From positions 1 to 64,000 of the forward strand of contig JAJYOK010000014.1 in assembly GCA_021796215.1 (NCBI GenBank): a stretch of 64,000 nt of DNA, given 5' to 3'. The notes beneath the pieces are model-generated. The model was not told where the DNA came from. It did no database searches and saw only the letters and a list, made by a program, of their open reading frames with translations. Shown here one piece after another: positions 8,775-18,181 of this stretch; positions within the stretch are counted from its first letter, which is position 1; every line of letters begins with the position of its first letter. Both the position numbers and the translations under genes were made by a program. The DNA is from Bacteroidota bacterium. Lineage in GTDB: Bacteria; Bacteroidota; Ignavibacteria; UBA10030; UBA8401.

Positions 8775-9344
8775 TCATTGGCAATGAATGATTTCCGACT
8801 CTGTAATAATGATTGTTACAGGTTCATCATGTTGTTCACGCGGCAAATCGGGCATTACCTGAAAATCGTATGCAAGTGCAATCTTCGTACATGACACGTG
8901 ACGCAGAAAGGAATCGTAATATCCGCCTCCGAATCCTAACCGCGTGCCGGAGCGGTCAACGCCGATCACCGGAACAAGCACCACTTCAACTTCATTGAGA
9001 TTGATCGGTGTAATTTTGTTCGGTTCCAGGATTCCAAACGCACCCGCTGCCAGATCGTTCATCGAAAAAATTTCCGAGTGACGAAGAAGCGGACGTTCTT
9101 TCTCTGCGATCGGAACAGCAACACGTGTTCCTTTTTTGAACGCCTCCTCGATCACTGAACGTGTATCCACTTCATTTTTCTTCGACGAGACATACGTATG
9201 AATGAATCGCGCCTCGGTAAATTCCGGCAGCGAAGAAAGCAAATGAATAATCTGGGAACTTTTGCGCCGGGCATCCTCCACCTTCATAACGTTTCTCGCT
9301 GATAGCAGCTTTGACCGAAGTTCATCCTTGCTTTGCACTGTCAT
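8775..9344 (-). CDS. 5-formyltetrahydrofolate cyclo-ligase
   Basis: 189 aa. Converts 5-formyl-THF to 5,10-methenyl-THF with ATP. The family signature G-[TR]-R-L-G-[FY]-G-G-G-Y-Y-D is present as GTRLGFGGGYYDSFLR, with KGTRVAVP before it. The start is placed at ATG 9344 (MTVQSK); a longer reading from TTG at 9374 would enter the frr terminator hairpin. It lies 3' of frr but is separated from it by that terminator, so it probably has its own transcript. Confidence 0.92.
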   Translation of the reverse strand: MTVQSKDELRSKLLSARNVMKVEDARRKSSQIIHLLSSLPEFTEARFIHTYVSSKKNEVDTRSVIEEAFKKGTRVAVPIAEKERPLLRHSEIFSMNDLAAGAFGILEPNKITPINLNEVEVVLVPVIGVDRSGTRLGFGGGYYDSFLRHVSCTKIALAYDFQVMPDLPREQHDEPVTIIITESEIIHCQ

Positions 9345-9370
9345 AATGTTCCGCACTATTGTGAGAGAAA

Positions 9371-9406
9371 ACAAAAAAGCCTCATGCGTACGCTACGAGG
9401 CTTTTT
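9371..9406 (-). terminator. Rho-independent terminator after frr
   Basis: On the minus strand AAAAAGCCTC (complement of 9397-9406), a 13-nt loop and GAGGCTTTTT (complement of 9374-9383) form a 10-bp stem ending in a U-run. It lies 35 bp beyond the frr stop and closes the translation operon. The A-rich left arm makes it potentially bidirectional. Confidence 0.85.
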
Positions 9407-9441
9407 GTTCATTGTCAACTCGGTTCCGTCATCGCCAAAGA

Positions 9442-9999
9442 TCAGACTTCCATGATTTCTTTCTCTTTGAGAAGAAGGAGCGAATCAATTTCTTTGATAT
9501 ACTTATCGGTGTATTTTTGAATCTCCTGCTCGCCGCGTTTCCGGTCGTCTTCGGAAAAATGCTCATCCTTCTCAGCTTTTTTCAAATGCTCATTACCGTC
9601 ACGGCGAACGTTGCGGATAGAAATCTTACCTTCTTCGCCGAATTTTTTCACCAGCTTGACCAATTCTCTGCGTCGCTCTTCGTTCAGCGGTGGAATCGGA
9701 ATACGCACAAGTGCTCCATCGTTGCTTGGATTCAATCCTAAATTCGCCGCGATAATCGCTTTTTCAATCGGCGCAAGCATACTTTTATCCCATGGCTGCA
9801 CAGTAACAAGATGAACATCCGGCACACTGACACTGCCGACTTGCTGCAATGGAACCAGCGATCCGTAATAATCAACTTTCACTGCATCAAGCAGTGCGGT
9901 TGTTGCTTTTCCCGTTCGAATTTTTACAAGCTCTGTACGCACAACATCAACTGCTTTTTGCATGTGCGTCTCAGCTTCCTTCAAAATTTGTTTCAGCAT
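9442..9999 (-). CDS. frr: Ribosome recycling factor
   Basis: 185 aa, the usual length. Splits post-termination ribosomes together with EF-G. RTGKATTALLD and the conserved PIPPLNEERRRELVK and RNVRRDGNE segments are family hallmarks. The ATG at 9999 (MLKQIL) is chosen over an in-frame upstream ATG at 10065, which would add 22 atypical residues inside pyrH; the sequence GAGGATATAACT precedes the chosen start. Final gene of the tsf-pyrH-frr group and followed by a strong terminator. Confidence 0.96.
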   Translation of the reverse strand: MLKQILKEAETHMQKAVDVVRTELVKIRTGKATTALLDAVKVDYYGSLVPLQQVGSVSVPDVHLVTVQPWDKSMLAPIEKAIIAANLGLNPSNDGALVRIPIPPLNEERRRELVKLVKKFGEEGKISIRNVRRDGNEHLKKAEKDEHFSEDDRKRGEQEIQKYTDKYIKEIDSLLLLKEKEIMEV

Positions 10000-10039
10000 A
10001 GTTATATCCTCATGGAATCCATCCCTTTGGGACGAATTT

Positions 10040-10774
10040 TTATTGTTGAGGAACGTCCGCTCCATCGCATACGGTCGTCCCGATTTTTTCGCCGAGAACC
10101 AATCGCTTCAAGTTCGATGGAACATTCATATTGAACACTGCAATCGGAAGATGATTTTCTTTGCAGAGTGTAATTGCAGTCATATCCATAACGCGAAGAT
10201 CTTTACGGAAAACTTCCTCGTAGGAAATTTTTTGAAAGCGTACTGCGGAGGGATTTTTTTCAGGATCAGAATCATACACGCCGTCAACGCGCGTTCCTTT
10301 GACAATGATATCCGCTTCAATTTCAATCGCACGCAGTGCTGCGGCAGTATCCGTGGTAAAATATGGATTGCCGGTTCCTGCTGCAAAAATCACAATGCGG
10401 CCTTTTTCAAGATGACGGATAGCGCGGCGGCGGATGAACGGCTCGGCAATACGTTCCATGTTGATTGCCGTTTGGCACCGTGTAAACACGCCGTGGTGTT
10501 CCAGCGCGCTTTGCAGCGCGAGTGCATTGATCACCGTTGCTAACATACCCATGTGATCACCGGTGACTTTATCAATGCCGTCGCTGGAATTTTCGACTCC
10601 CCGATAAATATTGCCGCCGCCAATCACAATGCCGACTTGTACGCCAAGTTCCTGAACGCTTTTGATCTCATCCGCAAAACCAGCAATGGTTTTTGCATCG
10701 ATGCCATAGTCGAGGCTCCCCATCAGCGCTTCGCCGCTGAGCTTCAACAAAATGCGTTTGTAAATTGGTGCCAT
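10040..10774 (-). CDS. pyrH: UMP kinase
   Basis: 244 aa. Phosphorylates UMP to UDP in pyrimidine nucleotide synthesis. Amino-acid-kinase fold with KLSGEAL near the N-terminus, [10 protein letters not shown] (~50-60), [19 protein letters not shown] (~128-146, the UMP/acceptor region) and VDGVYDSDP (~166-174). Genome order tsf-pyrH-frr is the common bacterial arrangement. A hairpin with a U-run (10792-10822) separates it from tsf, so read-through or a separate promoter would set its level. Confidence 0.97.
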   Translation of the reverse strand: MAPIYKRILLKLSGEALMGSLDYGIDAKTIAGFADEIKSVQELGVQVGIVIGGGNIYRGVENSSDGIDKVTGDHMGMLATVINALALQSALEHHGVFTRCQTAINMERIAEPFIRRRAIRHLEKGRIVIFAAGTGNPYFTTDTAAALRAIEIEADIIVKGTRVDGVYDSDPEKNPSAVRFQKISYEEVFRKDLRVMDMTAITLCKENHLPIAVFNMNVPSNLKRLVLGEKIGTTVCDGADVPQQ

Positions 10775-10791
10775 GAAGTTGCTTTCGAAAA

Positions 10792-10822
10792 CAAAAAGAA
10801 AGGCCTCTTAAGGAGACCTTTC
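10792..10822 (-). terminator. Intrinsic terminator or attenuator between tsf and pyrH
   Basis: Minus-strand arms GAAAGGTCTC and GAGGCCTTTC (complement of 10813-10822 and 10798-10807) form a 10-bp stem with one G-U pair, followed by TTTTTGT. It sits only 10 bp after the tsf stop and 17 bp before the pyrH start, so it probably lowers expression of pyrH-frr relative to rpsB-tsf. Confidence 0.75.
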
Positions 10823-10831
10823 AACGGAAGA

Positions 10832-11695
10832 TTATTTTTCATCTCCAAGCTGGTACCGCTTGAATCGCCGGATTGAAATGGTATCGTTGAGCTTCGCCGA
10901 CGTTTCCTGTAAAACATCTTTGATCGTTTTCGCAGCGTCTTTGATAAAGCTCTGTTCAAGAAGCACAACTTCCTGAAAATATTTTTCAAGCCTGCCGTTT
11001 GCAATTTTTTCTACGACCTGATCCGGCTTGCCTTCATTCTTAGCCTGCTGGCGGTAAATTTCAAGCTCGTGCTCAATTGTTTCTTTTTTTACTTCTTCGC
11101 GGAAAACGACTGATGGATTCATTGCAGCAATTTGCATGGCAATGTCGCGTGCAAGCGTATGATGTTCCGGCGTATTGCTATTCGCTGCAACCTCAACCAA
11201 GACGCCAATCTTGCTGCCCATGTGCGTGTACGATTCTATGAGCGACGCTTTTGCATTCAACACTTCGAAGCGGTGAATCTCAATCTTCTCGCCAATTTTT
11301 CCAATAAGATCCGATAATGCACCGGCAACATCTCTACCGTTTTGATATGGGAGCGTGAGCAGCTTTTCAATAGAATTTGGTTTATTTGTTTCAATAGCGC
11401 TTGTAACTGTAGCGGCGAAATTTTTAAAATCGTCGCTTCGGGCAACAAAATCAGTTTCGCAATTGACCTCTACGATCACACCTGTATCGCCGTTGTTAAT
11501 AAGTCGTGTAATGACGATTCCTTCATGCGCCTGGCGCCCGGCACGTTTTTCCGCCGTCGCCGCCCCTTTTTTACGAAGATAATCAATTGCTTTTTCCATG
11601 TCGCCGCCGGTTTCTTCAAGAGCGCGCTTACAATCCATCATACCGGCGCCGGTTTTTTCCCGCAGTAATTTTACTTCCACACTTGTAATAGCCAT
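10832..11695 (-). CDS. tsf: Elongation factor Ts
   Basis: 287 aa. Nucleotide exchange factor for EF-Tu. The N-terminal UBA-like domain has LREKTGAGMMDCKRALEE (residues ~9-26) and the core shows CETDFVARSDDFKNF (~78-92), both EF-Ts signatures. HTLARDIAMQIAAMNPS lies in the second core subdomain. It follows rpsB by 37 bp in the usual rpsB-tsf operon. Confidence 0.97.
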   Translation of the reverse strand: MAITSVEVKLLREKTGAGMMDCKRALEETGGDMEKAIDYLRKKGAATAEKRAGRQAHEGIVITRLINNGDTGVIVEVNCETDFVARSDDFKNFAATVTSAIETNKPNSIEKLLTLPYQNGRDVAGALSDLIGKIGEKIEIHRFEVLNAKASLIESYTHMGSKIGVLVEVAANSNTPEHHTLARDIAMQIAAMNPSVVFREEVKKETIEHELEIYRQQAKNEGKPDQVVEKIANGRLEKYFQEVVLLEQSFIKDAAKTIKDVLQETSAKLNDTISIRRFKRYQLGDEK

Positions 11696-11732
11696 AAAAC
11701 TCTTTTCAGTCCTTAATCGTTAATGTGCTTCG

Positions 11733-12509
11733 TTATGATTTTTCTTCAATTTTCTCTTTTTCTTCCGCTGGTGTTCCGGTTTCGGCTTTTTCTGCTTCTT
11801 CAGCAACTTCCTGTTGATGTGCTTTTGCCCGTTCAGCACCTTCGAGTACGGCGTCTGCAATTGTTTTCGTAATGAGCTGCACCGCTTTCAATGCATCGTC
11901 ATTCGCAGGAATGATATAATCTATCAAATCGGGGTCGCAGTTAGTATCAACAATTGCAAGAACCGGTACGCCAAGGCGTTTTGCTTCTTTCACGGCAATG
12001 GCCTCCTTCTTGACATCAACAACAAATAACGCACCGGGGAGCCGCGTCATGTCCACAACGCCGGAAAGTGCTTTGCTGAGTTTTTCCTTTTCGCGGGTAA
12101 GAAAAAGCGTTTCTTTTTTTGTAATCTTGTCAAACGTGCCATCGGTCTCCATCTTCTCGATGTTGGTGAGACGCTTCACGCTCTTTCGGATCGTTGTGAA
12201 ATTGGTCAATGCGCCGCCGAGCCAGCGTTCTGTAAAATAAAACTGACCGCAGCGCTTTGCCTGTTCCTGAACAACTTCTTTCGCTTGTTTTTTTGTTCCG
12301 ACAAATAATACGCGCTTGCCTTCGGCAACGATGTTGGAAATTGCATTGCAGGCATCATCAAGAAGCTGCTGCGATTTTTTGAGGTCAATGATATGAATCC
12401 CGTTCCGTTCCATAAAAATGTACGGCTTCATTTTTGGATTCCAACGACGGGTAAGGTGTCCGAAATGAGCACCCGAGGCAAGCAGTTCAGCGAGTTCTAC
12501 ACGTGGCAT
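11733..12509 (-). CDS. rpsB: 30S ribosomal protein S2
   Basis: 258 aa. S2 signatures include LLASGAHFGHLTRRWNPKM (residues ~9-27), FVGTKKQAKEVVQEQA (~69-84), ERWLGGALTNF (~95-105) and PDLIDYIIPANDDA (~192-205). The C-terminal tail is a charged Glu/Lys/Ala-rich extension of about 30 residues, low in complexity. First gene of the rpsB-tsf unit; the 136-bp gap to rpsI contains an 18-bp GC-rich palindrome. Confidence 0.98.
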   Translation of the reverse strand: MPRVELAELLASGAHFGHLTRRWNPKMKPYIFMERNGIHIIDLKKSQQLLDDACNAISNIVAEGKRVLFVGTKKQAKEVVQEQAKRCGQFYFTERWLGGALTNFTTIRKSVKRLTNIEKMETDGTFDKITKKETLFLTREKEKLSKALSGVVDMTRLPGALFVVDVKKEAIAVKEAKRLGVPVLAIVDTNCDPDLIDYIIPANDDALKAVQLITKTIADAVLEGAERAKAHQQEVAEEAEKAETGTPAEEKEKIEEKS

Positions 12510-12560
12510 AATAATCCTTTGTTTAGTTTTGATCTTCTATCTTCGTCACCCCGATGAAGG

Positions 12561-12578
12561 ACCCCGCCGCGGCGGGGT
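12561..12578. repeat. 18-bp perfect GC-rich palindrome between rpsI and rpsB
   Basis: ACCCCGCCG followed directly by its own complement CGGCGGGGT. It sits in a stretch reading 'CGTCACCCCGATGAAGGACC', which looks like the core of an interspersed element rather than a terminator, since no U-run follows on either strand. Confidence 0.6.
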
Positions 12579-12645
12579 ACTTCTTCACCAGTCAGAAGAT
12601 ATGTTTGATAGTGAAAAAATTTACAACAAAAAATATCGATTCCGA

Positions 12646-13038
12646 TTAACGCTTTGAGAACTGGAATCGCTTGCGGGCTTTCTTCTGTCCGTATTTTTTC
12701 CGTTCAACCATTCTCGGATCGCGCGTTAACAAATCATGCGAACGCAGCACACTGCGAAAATCTTCGTTCAGTTCAACCAACGCCCGTGCTATTCCCAAAC
12801 GCACGGCACCGGCTTGTCCGGCCGAACCGCCGCCACGAACAGTAACGTCGGCATCGTACTTACTCAAAGTTTCCGTCACGACAAAAGGCTGGCTGATATC
12901 GGCACGGAAGAGCTCTTGAGGAAAATATTTTTCAAACGGCGAGCGATTGACGGTAATTGTTCCACTGCCGGGTTTCAAAAAAACGCGTGCAACGGAAGTC
13001 TTACGGCGTCCAACGCTGTTCACATGATGTTGAGGCAT
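12646..13038 (-). CDS. rpsI: 30S ribosomal protein S9
   Basis: 130 aa. Typical S9: [19 protein letters not shown] at the N-terminus, [19 protein letters not shown] (~71-89), and the basic tail ending [17 protein letters not shown] that reaches into the ribosomal P site. It follows rplM by 25 bp, the standard rplM-rpsI operon. Confidence 0.98.
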   Translation of the reverse strand: MPQHHVNSVGRRKTSVARVFLKPGSGTITVNRSPFEKYFPQELFRADISQPFVVTETLSKYDADVTVRGGGSAGQAGAVRLGIARALVELNEDFRSVLRSHDLLTRDPRMVERKKYGQKKARKRFQFSKR

Positions 13039-13063
13039 TGCAATCCTTCTAACAAGAAATGTA

Positions 13064-13507
13064 TTATACTGTCAGTGATTCCGGCTTCTGCGCACTGTGA
13101 GGATGCTCTGCACCGGCATACACTTTGAGTTTCTTAATAATTTTTTTACCGAGCCGGTTGTGCGGCAGCATTCCTTTCACTGCATGTTCAATAACACGAT
13201 CGGGTTCGGTCTTGATCATATCTTTATATTGTTCAAACACTGCACCTCCCGGGTAGCCGGTGTAATGAAAATATTCCTTTCTTTCGGTGCGCTTGCCCGT
13301 CAGTTTCACTTTTCCGGCATTAATGACAACAACGAAGTCGCCGCAGTCAATGTTCGGCGTAAATGTCGGCTTGTGTTTTCCACGCAACACACGGGCAACT
13401 TGAGAAGCAACGCGTCCGAGTGTTTTTCCCTGCGCATCAACCAAAAACCATTTATGCTCTATTTCACTTTCCTTAAAAAAATGCGTGTTCTTATCACCAA
13501 AAGACAC
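13064..13507 (-). CDS. rplM: 50S ribosomal protein L13
   Basis: 147 aa. L13 hallmarks: [20 protein letters not shown] (residues ~18-37), [18 protein letters not shown] (~54-71) and the C-terminal [19 protein letters not shown]. The start is GTG at 13507 with GGAGG seven bases upstream. A promoter candidate lies at 13557-13585. Confidence 0.98.
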   Translation of the reverse strand: MSFGDKNTHFFKESEIEHKWFLVDAQGKTLGRVASQVARVLRGKHKPTFTPNIDCGDFVVVINAGKVKLTGKRTERKEYFHYTGYPGGAVFEQYKDMIKTEPDRVIEHAVKGMLPHNRLGKKIIKKLKVYAGAEHPHSAQKPESLTV

Positions 13508-13556
13508 AACGACCTCCGCAGTTCAAAAATATAGGATTCACCTAAAAAAGCTTTAC

Positions 13557-13585
13557 AATTTACGCTAATTTTCAAAAAAATGCAA
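13557..13585 (-). promoter_or_regulatory. Candidate promoter of rplM-rpsI
   Basis: Minus strand TTGCAT (13580-13585), 17 bp, TAAATT (13557-13562), about 50 bp upstream of the GTG of rplM. It lies just after the 3' end of pdhC, where a new transcript would have to begin. Confidence 0.45.
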
Positions 13586-13604
13586 GCGCGTTCTTCAAGA
13601 AAAT

Positions 13605-14876
13605 TTAAAGCGCAAGCGTAGCGGGATTTTCGAGAATGTTTTTCAAGTCTGACATAAATTGAGCACCTACTGCTCCATCAATAACGCGATGATCGCACGA
13701 GAGTGTGATTTTCATGCGGTGACCGATACCAATCGCTCCGTTTTCAACCACAGGCTTTTCCGTTATCGAGCCTACGGCTAGAATTCCCGCTTCCGGCGGA
13801 TTGATGATAGCGGCGAAGTTTTCGACATCGAACATTCCAAGATTGCTGATCGTGAACGTGCCGCCAGTATATTCCTCCGGCTTCAATTTTCGTTCGCGGG
13901 CTCGTGAAGCAAGATCTTTCGCTTCAGCAGAAATTTGTGCGAGTCCTTTCGCATCAACGTCACGAATTACCGGCGTAATTAATCCTTCGTCAAGCGCAAC
14001 AGCAATGCCGATATGAATTTGTCCGTGTTGAATAATTGTTTCTCCCATCCACGATGCATTCACTCTCGGATTTTTCCGCAGCGCGAATGCAACAGCCTTC
14101 ACAACAATGTCGTTATAGCTAATCTTTACTTCTTCTGTCGAATTCAATGCCGAGCGAAATTCAATGGCGCGTTTCATATTAATATCGCTCGTGACATAAA
14201 AATGCGGGGCGGTTGTTTTGCTTTCGACTAAACGCTTGGCAATTGTTTTTCTCATCATTGAAACAGAAATCTGTTGCGTCGAGGCGTTTGCCGCTTGCAC
14301 CAAAGGGGTTTTCAACCGGGCAGCAAATGCCGTCGCGCCGTGCGAAAGTGCTTCTTCAACATCGCGTTTGATAATTCTTCCCATCGGTCCGCTGCCGTTG
14401 AGTGAAGAGAGGTTGATGTTCTTTTCTTGTGCAATCTTTTTTGCCAGCGGTGAAATTTTCATGCGGCTGCCGCCGTTTTCTCCAGAGACCTGCTCAGCAG
14501 TTGGAAGATGAACGCGTTGAGAGCTTGGAGCTTCAGCAGGGGCGGAGAGTTTTTCTTCAGTCCCAACGGAATTTTCAGCATGATGCTGGGCAGGTTGCGC
14601 CGAGCCGGTACCGGCAAGCATTGCGGAAATATCTTCGCTCGCCCCGCCAATAATTGCAATCGGTTTTCCGACCGCAGCGCCCTTTCCTTCGGGGACAAAT
14701 ATCTTGCGGAGAATTCCCGAATCGTACGCTTCGAGTTCCATATCCGCTTTGTCAGTTTGAACTTCAGCAATAATCTCGCCTTGCTTCACTGCCTCGCCTT
14801 CTTTTTTGAGCCACTTGAGAATGATCCCCTCGTCCATAGTATCGCTCAATTTCGGCATATCAATTCTTGTCGCCAT
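13605..14876 (-). CDS. pdhC: Pyruvate dehydrogenase E2, dihydrolipoamide acetyltransferase
   Basis: 423 aa. One lipoyl domain (residues 1-80; lipoylated Lys in QTDKADME, ~43), a linker rich in Ala/Ser/Glu, a peripheral-subunit-binding domain (~139-172, ending MGRIIKRDV), and the catalytic acyltransferase domain with active-site DHRVIDGAVGAQF near residue 395. The opening KLSDTMDEGII is the form seen in pyruvate-specific E2s. It follows pdhA and pdhB, so it is the PDH core. Its leader has TCCCAAAGGGATTTTCAAT directly before the ATG, nearly identical to that of lpdA. Confidence 0.93.
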   Translation of the reverse strand: MATRIDMPKLSDTMDEGIILKWLKKEGEAVKQGEIIAEVQTDKADMELEAYDSGILRKIFVPEGKGAAVGKPIAIIGGASEDISAMLAGTGSAQPAQHHAENSVGTEEKLSAPAEAPSSQRVHLPTAEQVSGENGGSRMKISPLAKKIAQEKNINLSSLNGSGPMGRIIKRDVEEALSHGATAFAARLKTPLVQAANASTQQISVSMMRKTIAKRLVESKTTAPHFYVTSDINMKRAIEFRSALNSTEEVKISYNDIVVKAVAFALRKNPRVNASWMGETIIQHGQIHIGIAVALDEGLITPVIRDVDAKGLAQISAEAKDLASRARERKLKPEEYTGGTFTISNLGMFDVENFAAIINPPEAGILAVGSITEKPVVENGAIGIGHRMKITLSCDHRVIDGAVGAQFMSDLKNILENPATLAL

Positions 14877-14926
14877 ATTGAAAATCCCTTTGGGAATGGT
14901 TTTTAACCTTTAGGTTTTAAATTCAT

Positions 14927-15904
14927 TTATCGGTACAAAACTTTTTTCACAGCGTCAACCACCCGCGGAATACTTGGTAGCATCAGCTTCTCAAGATTGT
15001 GCGCATACGGCATCGGCACATCCGCTCCGTTCACATGTTCTATTGGCGCATCCAAAAAATCAAAAGCCTTTGAGTAAATTCGCGATGAAATTTCTTTCCC
15101 TACGCTGGCAAACGGCCACGCTTCTTCAACAATAACACAGCGATTCGTTTTCTTGACTGAATTGAGGATCATTGTTTCATCCAACGGACGAATAGTGCGC
15201 GGGTCAATAATTTCAGCTTCAACGCCTTCTTTCGCCAATTGCTCTGCGGCGGCAAGCGCGACGTGAAGCATTTTTGACCATGCAATGATCGTCACATCTT
15301 TTCCTTCGCGCTTCACATCGCCGACGCCGAGAGGAATAATATATTCTCCATCCGGTACTTCGCCTTTTTGGCCGTACATCATTTCACTTTCCATGAACAT
15401 CACCGGATTGTCGTCTCGAATCGCCGACTTCAACAATCCTTTTCCATCCGCTGGCGTTGACGGTGCAACAACAATTAATCCGGGAACATGCGCCAGCACA
15501 GATTCGAGCGACTGAGAATGCTGTGAACCAAGCGCATGTGCCGCTCCGGAGGGCCCGCGAACAACTATCGGCACTTTAAATTGTCCGCCGGACATGTATC
15601 GAACTTTCGCCGCGTTATTAAAAAGTTGATCGAACGCGAGAATGGCGAAATTCCACGTCATCATTTCCACAATCGGTCGAAGACCGATCATCGCCGCACC
15701 GATACCAAGTCCGGCAAAACCCGCTTCTGTAATCGGCGTATCAATCACACGCTTTTCGCCGAACTTCTGCAGCATCCCTTGGCTGACTTTATACGCGCCT
15801 TGGTATTGTGCAACTTCTTCCCCCATGAGAAACACATTGGGGTCGCGCTCCATCTCTTCAGACATCGCTTGGTTTAATGCTTCACGAAATGCCACCACTG
15901 CCAT
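14927..15904 (-). CDS. pdhB: Pyruvate dehydrogenase E1 component, beta subunit
   Basis: 325 aa. Transketolase-like pyrimidine-binding domain and C-terminal domain: FLMGEEVAQYQGAYKVSQGM (~25-44), DTPITEAGFAGLGIGAAM (~55-72) and PSGAAHALGSQHSQSLES (~118-135). These match PdhB rather than branched-chain E1 beta, which has GGFGG and HSRNPE in these places. With PdhA it decarboxylates pyruvate and reductively acetylates the lipoyl arm of PdhC. Confidence 0.94.
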   Translation of the reverse strand: MAVVAFREALNQAMSEEMERDPNVFLMGEEVAQYQGAYKVSQGMLQKFGEKRVIDTPITEAGFAGLGIGAAMIGLRPIVEMMTWNFAILAFDQLFNNAAKVRYMSGGQFKVPIVVRGPSGAAHALGSQHSQSLESVLAHVPGLIVVAPSTPADGKGLLKSAIRDDNPVMFMESEMMYGQKGEVPDGEYIIPLGVGDVKREGKDVTIIAWSKMLHVALAAAEQLAKEGVEAEIIDPRTIRPLDETMILNSVKKTNRCVIVEEAWPFASVGKEISSRIYSKAFDFLDAPIEHVNGADVPMPYAHNLEKLMLPSIPRVVDAVKKVLYR

Positions 15905-16061
15905 ATTATTTTAGGTCCTTTTTTCTAGAAAAAAATTTCATAAAGACACAAAAATTTGTCAATTGTATTTTCGGATAAATGGACTGATGGATAGATCATG
16001 GTAAGCTTTCCACGTGCTCAATAATCCATTTATTGTTGCGTCTTAGTGACTTTGTGGTAAA

Positions 16062-17087
16062 TCAGCTGTACACATTTTCACGCAAGAAATCCGCCGGCGG
16101 TTCGGGACTTTGGTCTGCAAACTCCACGGCTTGATTCACAATAGTCTTTATTTCAGCTTCCATATCATCAACGGCTTTCTGAGTCAGGATGCCCGCATGG
16201 AGTAATTCTTCTCCAAAACGCGGAACCGGATCGCTTTTCTTTTGTTCTTCAACTTCTTCTTTTGTGCGGTAATGTCCGTGAATGGGGTCCGACATTGAGT
16301 GGCCGCGAAAACGATACGTGCGTGCTTCAAGCAGTGTCGGCTCGTTCGATTGACGCGCGTGGTCAACGGCCGCTTTCACTGCACGGTACGATTCGATCAC
16401 ATCCATTCCGTCGAACCATCCGCGCTTCATATCGTACGCAGATGCTTTTTGATAAATATCCCATACTGCATGTGCGCGTTCCACCGCTGTTCCCATGCCG
16501 TAGCGATTATTTTCGCAGATGAAAACAACCGGCAATTTCCAGAGTGCGGCAAGATTCAGCGTTTCGTGGAAGACGCCTTGATTCGCCGCTGCTTCGCCGA
16601 AGAAACAAATCGTCACCGAATCTTTGCCAAGATATTTTGAACCAAACGCAGTTCCAGCAGCAAGTGGAATATGTCCGCCGACGATGCCGTACCCGCCCAT
16701 GAAATTTTTCGAAGCATCAAACATGTGCATTGAACCGCCCATACCTTTTGAGCAGCCGGTAAACTTGCCGAACAATTCTGCCATGATGACTTTAGGGTCC
16801 ATACCGCGGGCAAGTGCATGTCCGTGGTCGCGATACGCGGAGAAGATATAATCATCTTCGCGCAATGCTTCAATCGCACCGACACCGACTGCTTCCTGAC
16901 CGATATAAAGATGGCAGAAGCCGCCGATTTTACTTTTACCGTACTCCTGAGCCGCACGTTCTTCGAACCGGCGAATGAGAAGCATTCGTTTATAGAAATC
17001 TATAAGCTGCGCTGAAGAAAGTCCGAGATCTTTCCATCGTATTTTTTTTGTTTCCTTTGGTTCTTTCATTGATAATACTGTTGCCAT
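16062..17087 (-). CDS. pdhA: Pyruvate dehydrogenase E1 component, alpha subunit
   Basis: 341 aa. ThDP-binding subunit: GGSMHMFD (~118-125), GDG-type cofactor loop present as FFGEAAANQGVFHE (~163-176) with NNRYGMGT following, and RGHSMSDP...YRTKEE (~265-281), the phosphorylation-loop region typical of PdhA. The ThDP motif has GEA where GDG is usual. ATG at 17087 is used, with GGAG a few bases upstream; a GTG at 17090 is also possible. It heads the pdhA-pdhB-pdhC part of the locus, 126 bp after lipA. Confidence 0.94.
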   Translation of the reverse strand: MATVLSMKEPKETKKIRWKDLGLSSAQLIDFYKRMLLIRRFEERAAQEYGKSKIGGFCHLYIGQEAVGVGAIEALREDDYIFSAYRDHGHALARGMDPKVIMAELFGKFTGCSKGMGGSMHMFDASKNFMGGYGIVGGHIPLAAGTAFGSKYLGKDSVTICFFGEAAANQGVFHETLNLAALWKLPVVFICENNRYGMGTAVERAHAVWDIYQKASAYDMKRGWFDGMDVIESYRAVKAAVDHARQSNEPTLLEARTYRFRGHSMSDPIHGHYRTKEEVEEQKKSDPVPRFGEELLHAGILTQKAVDDMEAEIKTIVNQAVEFADQSPEPPADFLRENVYS

Positions 17088-17216
17088 CACTTCTCCTTTA
17101 ATTCAGATCCCTTTTCTTAACCACAAAGTCACAAAGACATTAAAAATTTAAAATTGAAAATCGAGAATCGAACGTGTCTCATCTTTCCCATTTTCCATCT
17201 TTCATTTTCCATTTTT

Positions 17217-18095
17217 CTAGGATTGTTCCGCCGCATGGTACGAACTTCTGACAAGCGGACCCGATTCAATATAACGGAAACCCATTCCCATGCCGCGCTC
17301 TTTCAACATGTTGAATTCATCCGGATGAACATACCGCTGAACAGGAAGATGTTCCTTTGTCGGCTGCAAATATTGACCGAGAGTGAGAATATCACATTCA
17401 ACCGCCCGAAGATCGCTCATGGTATCAATCACTTCTTCAGTCGTTTCACCAAGTCCGAGCATCAATCCGGATTTTGTCCTGAAACCGCGCCGCTTCGCAC
17501 GATCAAGAAGTTCGAGCGAACGATTGTAATGCGCTTGCGGCCGCACCGTCCGATACAACCGCGGCACCGTTTCGGTGTTGTGATTAAGAATATCCGGCTG
17601 TGCATCAAGCACGATGTTCAGCGCAAACTCGCTTCCCTGAAAATCGGGAATCAACACTTCGATACGGCAATTCGGAACGCGCTTGCGGATTTCGAAAATC
17701 GTGTCGGCAAAAATTTGTGCGCCGCCGTCAAACAATTCATCACGATTGACGGACGTAATGACCGCGTGGCGCAAGTTCATTGTCGCAACTGCTTCTCCAA
17801 CACGACGCGGCTCATCTTTATCTAAAAATTCCGGACGACCGGTTTTCACTGCACAAAATCCGCAGCTTCGTGTGCACATATCACCTAAAATCATGAATGT
17901 CGCAGTGCCGGAATTCCAGCACTCGCCCATATTCGGACAACGCGCTTCTTCGCACACGGTGTGAAGCTTGCGTTGATCAATTAAATTTTTGAGCCGCGAA
18001 TAATTCTCGCCTCCCGGCACACGGGCTTTCAGCCATTCGGGTTTACGCTGCCGCGGCTGCTCTTCAACAGAAATTTCCTGAATTACATGTTCCAT
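17217..18095 (-). CDS. lipA: Lipoyl synthase
   Basis: 292 aa. Radical SAM enzyme that inserts two sulfurs into the octanoyl group on E2 lipoyl domains. Both clusters are visible: [12 protein letters not shown] (auxiliary cluster, CX4CX5C) and CTRSCGFC (radical SAM CX3CX2C). The C-terminal region includes the conserved [11 protein letters not shown]. It is placed between the two three-gene dehydrogenase sets whose E2s it would activate, and partners lipB upstream in the same locus. Confidence 0.97.
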   Translation of the reverse strand: MEHVIQEISVEEQPRQRKPEWLKARVPGGENYSRLKNLIDQRKLHTVCEEARCPNMGECWNSGTATFMILGDMCTRSCGFCAVKTGRPEFLDKDEPRRVGEAVATMNLRHAVITSVNRDELFDGGAQIFADTIFEIRKRVPNCRIEVLIPDFQGSEFALNIVLDAQPDILNHNTETVPRLYRTVRPQAHYNRSLELLDRAKRRGFRTKSGLMLGLGETTEEVIDTMSDLRAVECDILTLGQYLQPTKEHLPVQRYVHPDEFNMLKERGMGMGFRYIESGPLVRSSYHAAEQS

Positions 18096-18181
18096 TTATA
18101 ATTTTTCAAACGAGCAGACGATTTGCCCGTACCTTTCTCTTGTTTTTAGTGTGACTGGTTTGCATCTCCGTCAAAGGCTAA

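Noticed and set aside
9345-9374. Longer N-terminus of the 5-formyl-THF cyclo-ligase from TTG 9374
   Set aside because: It would start within the frr terminator hairpin and add residues without family similarity; ATG 9344 fits.
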